Shown piece after piece: positions 50,216 to 62,200 of a DNA stretch of 64,000 nt (its first letter is position 1; every line of letters begins with the position of its first letter). Position numbers and translations under genes: made by a program. The notes under the pieces are model-generated. The model was not told the DNA's origin and searched no databases. It saw only the letters and a program-made list of their open reading frames with translations. Source of the DNA: Diadema setosum. Its lineage: Eukaryota; Echinodermata; Echinoidea; Diadematoida; Diadematidae. Where the stretch lies: assembly GCA_033980235.1 (NCBI GenBank), contig CM067067.1, positions 6,918,789 through 6,982,788 on the forward strand. Reading direction: 5' to 3'.

Positions 50216-53100
50216 AAGTGATTGGTAGAAAAATAGAAGCAAAGCGGTGTTAAATGACAGGGTAAGTCGTTTTTCTATGGTGCCATTCTGTGTTGTCAGA
50301 TGAAAGGTCTACAACTTGTGCAATAATTTGTCAAAGCTTACACAAGGTTTATCAGTATGTAATATTGCATATCTTATTAGTATTACATGTATATTATTTT
50401 TCTTGTAGTCAAGTTATGTAAAGTAAGGGAGATGTTGTTCCAGGAATTTTGATATCCATCCATGATTTTAATAGAGGTTGGAGAAACTACTGCGTCTCAC
50501 AAGTGGCTATGCTTTTACACACATATATATCCAACAATATTGCAGCAACAAAATCAAATTTGCAGAAGTCTTGTCAGCAGGCTACAGATTTAGAGACACT
50601 TGAATGCAGTGTCATTCAATGTGAAGTAGACTTTCAAGTGTTAAGCAAAGTCAAACAAACAAAAGGATAAAACTTTTGATTAAAATCGGACGCAGATTAA
50701 GAAAGACTAAATGACGTATGTTTTCCTATACCAGGCAATCATAGACAGTGACTTGATCACTCCATTTATTTTGACTATCGGTGATCTTAACCAGTGTTAT
50801 TGTTTTGAGGGAAAACATTTGATGCCTTGAATTCCATGACTTTCTGATTGCATGGCTGATTTTTATTAGACAGCCATAGTTCTGTTTGGTTCATTTTTCT
50901 GTATCAAAAAAGTTAAGTTGAGCATCTCTCATTCATTGGTGTTTTATTTTTTTTTTGAGGTACTTAACAGCACAAAAGGACTTAAAAAAAAACCCAACCC
51001 AAACAACTGCCCTAGAATGATTGCATTTATTGTATTGACACAGTTACGGACCAAAAACAAGTATGATTATGGTTCTGTAGCAATTTTGCTCATGAGGGCT
51101 ACTCCAATTATGATATGTTTTCACAGGTTGCATTTTTTTTTTTGCTCCATTTTTATACTCGACCTTTGTTTATGCAGCAATTTTTCAGGGTATAGGATCC
51201 TCTTGCGGTACTATACCTGTTGCCCATGAGACATGGTAATTCCCCGTAGAGTTAACCCTCACTGTGTCAGGGACATGGGGCAGTGTGTACAACGCTATGA
51301 GGTTTTCTTTGTCAGTCAGTATTCAACTTGGTCAAAGGGTTAATACATGGCGAACCTGGTTCTTGTAAGAGACAGGTATAATTTTGTAACATATATTATA
51401 TTGAGTGTGCAATGTACTTGTCAGACCGGTTAAGGTTTACAGTATGTGCAATACTTTTCTGTCACCCTCACAAAATGGTATGAAGTAAGCAGTTTTATTC
51501 TTGTGAATTTTGCTAGGTGTTTTTGACATGAAAGTAAATGCTAACTGGAAATTGCTTAATTTGGTCTCTGTCATAAGTTTATTGTGTGTGTGTATTCAAA
51601 ATAGTCAAAATAGTTTCATTTGTCCTGCTCAGTAATGAGTGTACTGAATCTCTTTTATTTTGCATTTTTTTCATTTCGAAAGTTGCTACATAGAATTGTC
51701 TTTTCTTCTTTATTGCAGTGATGTCGCAGGGTTCATTAAAAAAAAAAAGTAGATGTGCTTTTGAATGAAGTAGCCATGAGTTAATGCAAGGCAGCATTTT
51801 ATATTCTTTCTTCGGGAAATGATTTTTCTTTCATTTCTTGAAGGATATGCAGTTCCTTTTGGTATTAGATTTGCTCCATCATATAGATAAGTTGTATTGA
51901 AATGTGAGTGCTGAATGATTCATCATTACATTGTATTGGGTGAGGATTTTACCATCATTGGGTTCAAACCTCGTATGAATTATGTAACAAACAAATGTAA
52001 CCTGAAATAATTCTTGTCTATTGCTTTATGAATTTGCCAGATGATGGTACCAGAGCCATTTTTTTCCAGGTCTCTTGTCTAGCCATGAGGTGATTATTTT
52101 TTCGTTGCAATGTGAAATAGCCAGTGACTTGAGGATCGCACTGAATCGTGCTTAATGCATTTGAGAGTGTTACATAATCTCATTGCAGTGTGGGTCATTG
52201 TGTTACAGTCAAAGGTTATAGGGCCATCAGGGACATTAACCAGTATTTCAGACTGTAAAGTGTAGGATGAAATTCCCTGAAACTTGGCACAAACAAATGG
52301 CTGTGATAAGGCAGTTGAAATGACCGAATTTGAGATTAAATGGCGCTGATTGTGTGTTAGTGCTTGAATCACATTGGGAATCCTCTCAGGTTTTGGTATA
52401 ACTTCAAAAATGGTGTGCAAAATGAAAGATATGAAGTACGTGTATTGCGAACAATAACTGATCAGTTTATAAGTGTGCTTTTCTCGTGGGATAGATTCTG
52501 TCAGAATTTCGGGGGGTTTTTTTCTCTCTTTTTTTTAAACTGTAATGAGTTAAATGTTTAATGCCGTTTTATTCAATTTGCAGTAATGTTGCAGGATTAC
52601 AAGGCCAGGAACTGATCATGTTTGGGACAAAATATTGTGATTGTTGCAATGGCATGTAGAGTTACGATTGCATAGGTTTTTATACACTGGTACAAAGACT
52701 TGAACTAAATGACCAAACAGAGTTTGATGTCTGCATCTGTATAGTCTGTCAGAACACTGTACAGACAAACGTCTGCAATTGGTAAAATTGAGTCACTTTA
52801 TTATCACTTTGCACTGCTTGGCTGAAAGAAAAAAAAATGCAGAAGCGCTTGTTTTTTTTTTTTTACTGAAAGAATGTTTAACTAGACTTTCAATCCATAA
52901 ACCATTGCTAAGAGATGGCGTGGTACATGTACCTCCTTGCGATGTCAGTACTATGTAACAAGTGATTCTCATGGGCGTAATTTTGTAATGCCTCACAATA
53001 AAAGCTATTTCTCTTACAACTGACTGTTTGCAGAGTGTATTCAAGAGTTTGTCTCACTTCTTGAAATTATGAGGGAAATCTTATGGGATGGGATTATGTT

Positions 53101-53673
53101 TACTGCTTAAAGGTAGGGGATACCTTTTACAGACCTCCCAAAATGCAGCAAAACATTGAATATGAACCTCAGGGGACTTGTTTAGGCCACTGCTGAGAAA
53201 TTTGGAAGTCAACAGTTATCTGCAATTTGAATAATGCACAAAACTCAACTACTCAGTAGTTCTGTGTGTCAGCCACACTTAAGCCTTTTTGTTGCAGTCT
53301 TCTGTATTTTTTTTCTATAAACACAAATCTAAAAGTATAAGAGCTGATGTAATAACATATAGAGTGTGTGGCAAGAATGTATATAGAAATGTTTGTAAGT
53401 TTTGATGAACTTTCTTCACAAAATATACATGATGGACACACATGCAGTGCATGGGTCTGCAAAGGTAGCCTAGTAATGTACTGGAATTTACGATGAGCCC
53501 CGAAAAAAAAAATTCAATTCAAAATCTAACGGTCAATAAAAATGTAGTAAATGTTACCTTCCACTTTCAATACTTTATGGGAGTTTCTAAAATGATACTC
53601 TCTTCAACATAACACTGTATTTATACAACTCTTCATTTAAGGCATGCAAATGGGATTCACTACCTTTAATGTT
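53101..53673. mobile_element. MITE with TTAAAGGTAG inverted ends, unit 2 only
   Basis: Insert of 573 bp compared with unit 1 at 43560. Ends read TTAAAGGTAGGGGATACC and, inverted, TTAAAGGTAGTGAATCCC. ATGTT occurs on both sides as a possible 5-bp target duplication. There is no coding capacity; superfamily not assigned. Confidence 0.78.
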
Positions 53674-53686
53674 AAAGAAATACATG

Positions 53687-53719
<33 letters not shown>

Positions 53720-54181
53720 AAAAAACACTCTTTGTCTTGACATTTCTTGACATGAACTAAAAGCAAACCCATACAGAATCAAAAAATATATTATGTCACT
53801 TACTGACAGACATAATAGTACCTGATTTTCTGAATGTAGGCTACATCTATGTCCATGCTCCCTTTTGATTTTCACAGACTTTCTCTTTTTTATTTGGTCG
53901 TTTTTATGTGCACATTTCTTCATATCAGATCGGTCAATGGAGATTGAGATATTTCTTGATATGAAAGTGCACATCACTAACACCAACACACACACATAGG
54001 CAAACATACACACACACGCACACACAAAAACACACACAAAATTGGACAATCTTAGACATGTGCGTATTGTTTCATATAAGTTTCATACTACTTTAGGTGC
54101 GCACAAGAGACAAATGTCAACATTACTTTCCAAATAGTGATTTTTTTTCCCCCTTTGTATGCTGATCGAATGAATACCTAT

Positions 54182-54358
54182 GGGTCTAGGGCAATTACCC
54201 CCTGGGCAATTACCCCGCACCCTTTCCCTGGCTCTAATCCTAATCCTAATCTTGAACCTAACCCTAACCCTATTCCAAGCTCCTTACTCTAAACCTAACC
54301 CTAACCCTAATCTTTACTCTAACCTTACCACTAACCAGTATTTGGCCGGGGGGTAATT
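54182..54358. mobile_element. Telomere-like-repeat element replacing ~72 bp, unit 2 only
   Basis: Starts GGGCAATTACCCCCTGGG and ends CCGGGGGGTAATT. The interior has many CCCTAACC / CCTAATCC words. Unit 1 has 72 unrelated bases (44074-44145) at this place, so insertion came with a deletion or a later deletion followed. Compare 23787-23945. Confidence 0.65.
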
Positions 54359-55614
54359 AAGTGTAAAGCACTATGCTCTTTGCAGTAGCTATTGGGGAGC
54401 AGTGGCTGTGGAATGTTCATTTGTATCGACATTACTGGCATCGTCTCTACAATTTATTTCAATATCTATCCTGACTGTTATAACTGCCATTACAGTGTGA
54501 TTTTGGTCTCATTCACTGTAAATTGTTTCTCGATTAAGCATTTACTCTACATTTCATGGGGGCCCTGTCATTATCATAACCTTAACATTGTCAGGGATAA
54601 TTTCTTACACCTTGGTCATACGGAACAGTTGGTTAAACCTCTTGTCCAAGGAATTTAAAGTGTCTCTGTGGATTTATAAAGTGTATACGATGTAGGCCAC
54701 TGTGCAAAATTCAATACCATGACATCTTCTTTTTATCTGTTTGTCCGATATCTTTTCTTCATTGAAGCCAAATTTTACTTGTGAAATTGATTGCAACAAA
54801 AGCACTGGCAACACTCAAATTGTGGATAGCTAGATTTAACTTCCACAGACTTAGCCACGTTTCTACAACACTTCAACTATCAACTGACTGAACATCATCA
54901 ACAAGAACATTTTCCTTTGAAATCAAAGTATGTTTACATGCACTTGATCTTTCTGGAGAATTTATTACATCATTCATCAGTATTGAGCGAAGACAAAGAG
55001 GAGAAGTGACAATATTGCCAGTAGAGTGTGATCTCTCCAATGGTATGGCTTTTGTGGTCGCCCTGGAGAACAAAAAACATCAAAACCCCAAAACGGTTTA
55101 TCGGTATGTTGTCATAGTATAGATGATGCTCTCTTAGAAAAGCGGACAGCCGAAACAGGGAATAACGAGTGCTGTCAAAAATGAAAAAGAGAAAATATTA
55201 CAAATTAAAGAAGAGAGAGAGAGAGAGGGAGAGAGAGAGAGGGAGACTGTGACACTTTACCTGTTTGTTTGTTGTTTTTTAATCTTACGAACAGATTTAA
55301 ACGTGCTGTGATCATAGTATTTATCACGTGCGTACATGACCGACGAGTAATTCTCGTGTACGTGTACACAGCTGGTAGATTTTCAATCCTTGAAGGGTAT
55401 ACAAGTACAAGCGGTATGCAAACTGATGTCCTGTATAGTAAAGGCTTTGTTATGTGTTCGCACTACCATTCATTTGTGGTTCTATCCGCGCACATCCCCG
55501 CACTGGACCTGCTTGGAATCTAGTATGACACGATTCGGAGATTTATCATCAATTTAATCCTATCAGTACATATTCAGTTAAGTGATATCTAAATGTGTTA
55601 TTGTGGAGACTTAC

Positions 55615-55675
55615 CTGATACGTGTATCTAATACAGTTTGAAGTAGACCGGATAGTGATCGCTTACGTCTTCAGC
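55615..55675 (-). CDS. DNASE1: DNase exon 8 (unit 2), residues 257-271, stop, then a donor in the 3' UTR
   Basis: Acceptor CTCACAG. It encodes [15 protein letters not shown] then TAG (55630-55628), with the catalytic SDHYP at 261-265. Twelve bases after the stop is a near-consensus donor CAG/GTAAGT (exon end 55615), so the 3' UTR is probably spliced. The unit 1 copy at 45470-45530 is identical in the coding part. Confidence 0.92.
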
Positions 55676-56199
55676 CTGTGAGAAAAACAACAACAACCCA
55701 CAAACAACGAATCAATAAAGTAATAATCACAACATAGAAGCAATCATTTAGGATGTTTTAGTCATGCCAAATTAATTTGATATTCTCGCAAGATGATTGA
55801 AACATCAAGCAATATTGGCCACAAGCAGGAAACCTACAACGGTTATAACATATCATTCAGTCATCGTAAGTGTTGACATAATATTATAATTCTTGTCAAT
55901 ACAGATCAGTTGCTTATGTTGATGCCATAGTCTCCTGTATTTCTGTTATATTTAGAGTTGCTTTATTTGTCTTTTGAACGGCAGGTACATGGGATTCCAT
56001 GTTTGCTTATGCATACAATAACGCTACTTGCTCGTTTTCATTTTGCATTTTCATGGAGTAATGTCAGATTTTGAATTAATCATTTATCTGTTTCAACTGA
56101 TATTGATATATACCGGTACTCAATTACTTCGTTCAATTGACTTCGCATTACATTTATGTTTGAAAAGAAATACAGAAATAAAATGGATCAATGAATCAT

Positions 56200-56249
<50 letters not shown>

Positions 56250-59200
56250 AATACAGATGAGTTCCTGCCACAAAAAGCTACCAATGGGTAACAGATTTTT
56301 ATACCAGTTCATATGAGAGTCCGTAAGCAGACTGGAAGTTGAAAACACCGGCACTCCGAGCTCTCCTCTTCATCGACGAGCCAGCGAGAACAATCCTGTG
56401 AAATCAAGGAGATAACGTCAACATGCAGACAAATAAACTGAACAAACACATAAACTCAGATAAAAAGCAAAACAGAGCAGAAATATGAAAGGAGAAATGT
56501 GAGAATGTTTTGTCTGTACGTACAATGTTAAATGTAGACATCTGGTGAAATCGGAAAATTCCGCACCCATCTGTACCGCGATATTGAAGCGTCTACACCC
56601 AGTCAAAATGTAGAGTATCAATTAATGGAGCTTATAATCTCCTTTGGGGTTTTTTTTAACGCATGTACGTTCTTACGTTCTTTGCAACCTTTTCTCATCA
56701 CAACAAGTTCCCATTTACATAAAATATAATCATATTGTTGAGGAGGTGTTCATGAATAGAATATATTGAGCAAGTTTGCCTGCGTCCCCTTTTCAGCCGA
56801 AAAGGTGAAAAGTGCCAATTAGATTGTCAAAATTTTCTTTTCCACGAGTATTTCCAGCTCCGAGAATGTGTGAAGAACTCAAATTGATAACTTAATCTTG
56901 ATCACTGGTTACGCAGTTGTATTAATGAATGTCAGTTGGAAATCAACAGCAAGAAGACAAAATTCCACTTCCCGTTTTAAGTGAGTTCTTACAACAAAAT
57001 GTGCAATAAACATGATAAAACTGTTGGATACACGCAGGTAACGCAGTTGCAAAGATGTAAACAAAATGCGATCTTTTTGTCCAATGTGTTGAATTTTGTG
57101 TATCGTATGCTGGTTGTCATGCATTTGTACAGTGATATGCACAGAGAACACTTTGAATTCGTTCAGGATAGTATATCGAGGAAAACGTTTCATTGTACAG
57201 GTGTATAGTTTGCATCGACTCCATCAAAAGAGAGGTAACCACGACAGCCAGTCTTGTGAGTTTGAATACGATAGGAACAAATTTAAGTAAACTCTCCCAT
57301 CCTCTACCCCCCTCCCCGTCCATTTCTCGATTTTTTCTGTGGTAGGGCCTATAGGGAAACGCGATATTCAAAATTAATGTCAAATCGCCGTCATCGTAGA
57401 CCCAGTCACCTGTCGTAGGCACAGTGGGTCGACTTGACCGTGGTGTCGGCCGAGTTGGGGATGAGCCACTCAAAGCTAGTGTCAGTCCAGATGCTGATCT
57501 GCGACCACTCACTCGAAGTCACGTAATTACAGTCGGCGTTGAAGTCACCCATCAAGATAGAATTCTGAGATGGAGCACAAGGACAGAGGGACACATTAAC
57601 ACGTTTAACCACCTTGGCTATCTATACAATCTTGACCAAACGATTTTCTTAATCTCATTTTAGCTCTTTCCATAACTTGGATTGAATTTATATGTACAGA
57701 TATAGCAACGATAAAATGAAATACAGTCAATTATTGAGTGGGTATACGAAATTAGATGAAAGGCACGGATGTCATCTGCATCATCATTATGGTGGCACCC
57801 TTGCACTGAGGTGTCCATTATTTGGAAGGCCGTGAGGCTCAACAAATGCGCGGGGTTGGAGGGTTGGGTGGGTAATACCATTAAGGCATACAGTCGGGTT
57901 TTTTGTTTTGTTTTGTTTTGTATGTATGTATGTATGTATATTTGTTTTTTTTTTTGTTTTTTTTTTTGATTCGCAGCCTACCTTTTAGGAGGTATTAAGT
58001 AAGGAGGATGTTCGTTATGACGAAGTTTGCTAATCCGAAAACAAATAAGGGTTCGTTAATCGTAGCATTTGCGGCGTTATTCCAAAGGTTTGAAATCCGA
58101 ACATGAAAGAAGGTTAGTCCAAAGGTTTGTTGATCTGACAATGAACAGACGATGCGTATACTGACGAACTTTCGGAATTACGAACCTTATCTATTTTCGG
58201 AATAACGAACCACATTTCTTAACGATTGTTCGGAATAACGATTGTTCGGAATAACGAACCTTCGGCATAACAAACTTTCGGAATGACGAACTATAACCAA
58301 AAAGTGATTGGTAGAAAAATAGAAGCAAAGCGGTGTTAAATGACAGAAAGAGAAAGAGAGTGTAAACGAAGCAAGATCAAACTCCACTGAATTCATTGAA
58401 AGAAATGAAATACATTTTACAGACCAAACTAAAGCGAGAATTTTTGAATCCATCAACAAAGTGGACGCACAGTGACAGAGGAGAAATAAAGGTAAGCATC
58501 AATGGATTACAAGAAGAATGTGTGTCATTATGCAGATTGTCTGAATTCAAATTGCTTAAAATGCATAGGCTTCCGTGTCAATCACACGAAAATCAAACTC
58601 CCCCCCCCCCCCCAAAGAAAAAACGATCAAACGAACGAAAAAGAAAAATGTCACGATGGCTATATACCGCGTTGCCAAATCGGGACACCGCCGAGTTATA
58701 GACATTCTTCATCTGATCGAGTTCGTTAACTGCATCGTCTGGCTTGGAATGGAGACCGATCACGGAGAAATCACCGACACCTGAGAGTGAAAATCAAGAT
58801 TAAGGTACAAAGTGTTAATTGTTTCAAGCTTATATGACAGTCTATAAGTATAATATTCTAGCATAGTTATAAAAATCAACAGCAAGACTTTATAAGATTT
58901 ACCATACATAAACCTGATTTACTATCAACTGCTTTTAATGTGAAACGTCTTCAGTAAGGAACAAAGTTATATAAGTGTTATTACGCATTATGGATTTGGT
59001 GCGGTCGCTTCTAGTTTGTACTTCAAAATTTTCTTTCTCGTCTGACAAGCTGCCTCGTCACAAAAATTGGTGATATTTCAATATACTTCCGGTAGGTAAA
59101 GGTGGAGATAGGCGGCGGCATGTCTGAATTTCACGAAACTTCGGGGGAAAAAAGTAGTATACAGTGTACTAAAGTGACATGATAGTATTTTGCTCCTTTC

Positions 59201-62200
59201 CGATTATGCGCTCACCAGTATTAGAGCCGAAAAGCACGACGTATGGCTCTCTCTCAAATAAATCTCCAGAGTCCGAGTAGGTGAACGAATCCTTTACGCT
59301 GAACATGTCCTCTCTATTGAGGGAATTAAGGGATTATATACGGTATAGATATCAATGCAATATCATGGAGTTGGACATAACGTGCACTGACGTAAAAAAA
59401 CAGCAACAAAAGCCAAACAAAATTTAATAGACTGAAGCTCGTCCTTTATGAAATTAAATTACAGTGCGTCGTCACGTCACGGCGTCGCGTGGTAAGACTT
59501 TTTAAATATAATTATCTGAGAACTTTGTAAAGAAAGAAAAACAAAAACAAAAACAAACAAACAAACAAATCCCAAAGCTATGTTTTGTATTGTGTTTGTT
59601 TGTTGTTGTTTTTTGCTTTGTTGAGCTGTGTTTAGAGGCATTCACAGATTGCTTGGGTAGAGCGGAATCAACTTGATTTGACATCCGTTTTTTTCTGCAT
59701 TTTGACACATAACAGCGCAACATTCAGATACACAATGTAAGTAAAATGATATATGAAGTTAAGTACACTTGTTGTAATGTGTCTGTGCAAGATTTTGCAT
59801 TTTGCGATTTTTTTTTTTTGTATAAACGCAACATCTTTACTGCCGTAGGATGAAATATAGAGCCACGTATGATGACCTGTCATAAAATGTCAATATTACT
59901 TCGAAGTAATATTGTCATTTGCTAGATCTTACCAGTGAAAGTTCCTTAAAATTTCATGCATACAAACAAACAAACAAACAAACAAACAAACAAAGATTTA
60001 TTCTTGTGTCAAGAGTATATAGAGGGATATATAAGTATATAGACAATATCTTCTTTATCACAATCTGTGTACCTTCGTTTGCGTTAGGTCCAGGATTGGA
60101 GCTTAAGGTTGAGGCAGCTGCTTAACTTGAGTCATTCGCATCCCATCTGAAATCTCTGAGAAGTTTTCATTTCAATGTGAATACTACGTCTCCACCATCC
60201 TAAATGTGCAAATCGTATGACAGCTTTTCCTGGCGACTTTTGTACTGTCACGTTTTGTTGTTGTTGTTGTTGTTGTTGTTGTTTTTAACAACAGTTCTTA
60301 CCAGAACAGAACAAAACAAAAACAAAATCTGTCTTCTGTGACTTGCACATTTTACGTGCTTCAGGTAGTTCCTATTATAGAGTCTCCATTCGGATTCGAC
60401 AATCATGGAATCAATATAAATAGGCCTAACCAGATTCCTCACGACGTTGAGAATACAATTGTGGTAATTACGTAATCTTATTGATCATTGGTGATGGTCA
60501 ACAAATCTCTGAGTACGCATGGGTGGGACAAGTTTGTTGACCGTGACAATTTTGATGAAACATTGTCTATCACAAACTCAAGTTCGAGGAGAATAGAACG
60601 AAAAATAGATGTTTTCGCATTGAAACAGCATTAGATCGCTCGGGTTCAGCTTTGAAATTTACTGCGATATGTTATGCTCAATGTTTACACTGCAGTAATC
60701 TAACTATTGAAAATGTGTTATGGCTATAATACACACTATACACATGGCGACCAGGTAAAGAAGTAATCACTAGAAGGTCGAGATGATAAGCTATCATGTA
60801 AGAGCTGAAACACCTTGCAATTTTCTCACCTGTAGAAGTATGCATACTGTTCTTTGCTCGAGGTACGTCCGACCCGAGGACCAAGGGACATGGCGTAACT
60901 GTGGCGTGAATAACTGCATGAAAACAATATGCACAATAATTATCGGAGTGATGGTCAAATAAATAAAAAAGACAACAGAAAAATAATTGTTCATTAAAAT
61001 TGTAATTTTGTCAGCGAAGACGCTTCATACGAAGAGAGCTTCGCACCACATAAACAGTAGGAAATATTTGACGGTAATTATGTTGTTCCTCCCACTACAC
61101 TTCAGGAATTATTAGGGCTATATTATCAGCATAGACGTTTTGCACTCATCACAAATGAATGAAGAAGGAACACGCAAAACGAATAATTTTTCGTGATATT
61201 TCTTTGCTTAGTTATTTTTATAGTGTTGATTGTGAAATGAAAAATAGTAAACACGTAGGCGATTAAGATCATATTTTTGTCACATCTTGTAAACACGCGT
61301 CTACAGTTTATCACAACTATGCTTAATAATCCAACTTTGCACAGTCAGATCAGATCAATTCACATATATTTTTGTTCATACTTACAATGTTTTGAAGTTA
61401 CTTCATTTCAATGAATAATAGTTACATGTTGATACAAGTATATAGTTATTTGAAACTATTTCTTTTGAGAAAGGGAATCTACTCATCAACCTAATTTTCA
61501 CGTCTTTTTCTTCATTACTTATTAGTACGTTTTCTTTGCCTGTGTTTATGATTATGTTAAAAGGTATCGTTTATGAATGTCTGTTTTTTTTTTCATGAAA
61601 TGGGATTGTTGTATATCTTTTTTGAATCAAAGTGAAATACAAAAATAAAGTTAACGATACAACAAATACATGAACTTACTCGTTAACAGCATCAAGAAGG
61701 TTGACAATGGCAGTTCCTGCGCTGTCTCGAATCTCTTGAATCAGAACCATGTCGTACCTTGTGATGATCTTGGACGGGACACAAAATGACAGTGAAGCAT
61801 TCGTATAGTAGAAGCTTGATAAGCTTGCTCTACTTTTTACCATGTGTAAAAATGGATTGCTTGCTCAGAGCTACGAATCCCTAACGAGTGTTGTGTCCCT
61901 TTGGTTTGTACTTGGTGAGCGCTTCACAAAGTAATATATTGTTGTTCTCTTGTGATGGTATTTCCGCTTTCGTCATTTTGGTGTTTATAAAAACTCCTTA
62001 TTTTCATAATGAATTCTTCTCGATTCACGATAAATAGTGCCATAATTAATTAAAGCTACATCGATCTTGGAAACCACATTATCTGGGGTAACTTCCTCTA
62101 CCATGTTTTCATTTTTTTTTTTTACCATGCACTGGTAATTTTTCCTAAGGTAAAATGAAATTTGTTTTTGTCGTAGTATAGGCCTACCACTCTTTCCTTT

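Larger units (their letters stand above)
40699..50261. repeat. Segmental duplication, unit 1 (~9.6 kb)
   Basis: Begins at GTAAGTCGTTTTTCTATGG and runs to the junction at 50261, where the sequence ending in AAATGACAG abuts the start of unit 2. It is collinear with unit 2, with roughly 1-2% substitutions in blocks compared by eye. It contains intergenic DNA, DNase exon 8', 7' and 6' and part of intron 5. Insertions found only here: 45203-45269, 47437-47718 and 48043-49747. Confidence 0.93.
50262..58346. repeat. Segmental duplication, unit 2 (~8.1 kb)
   Basis: Starts again with GTAAGTCGTTTTTCTATGG and ends at the AAATGACAG at 58346, inside DNase intron 5. It carries DNase exons 6-8 next to exon 5. 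Insertions found only here: 53101-53673 and 54182-54358. The direct head-to-tail order and exact junction are visible in the sequence. Confidence 0.93.
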
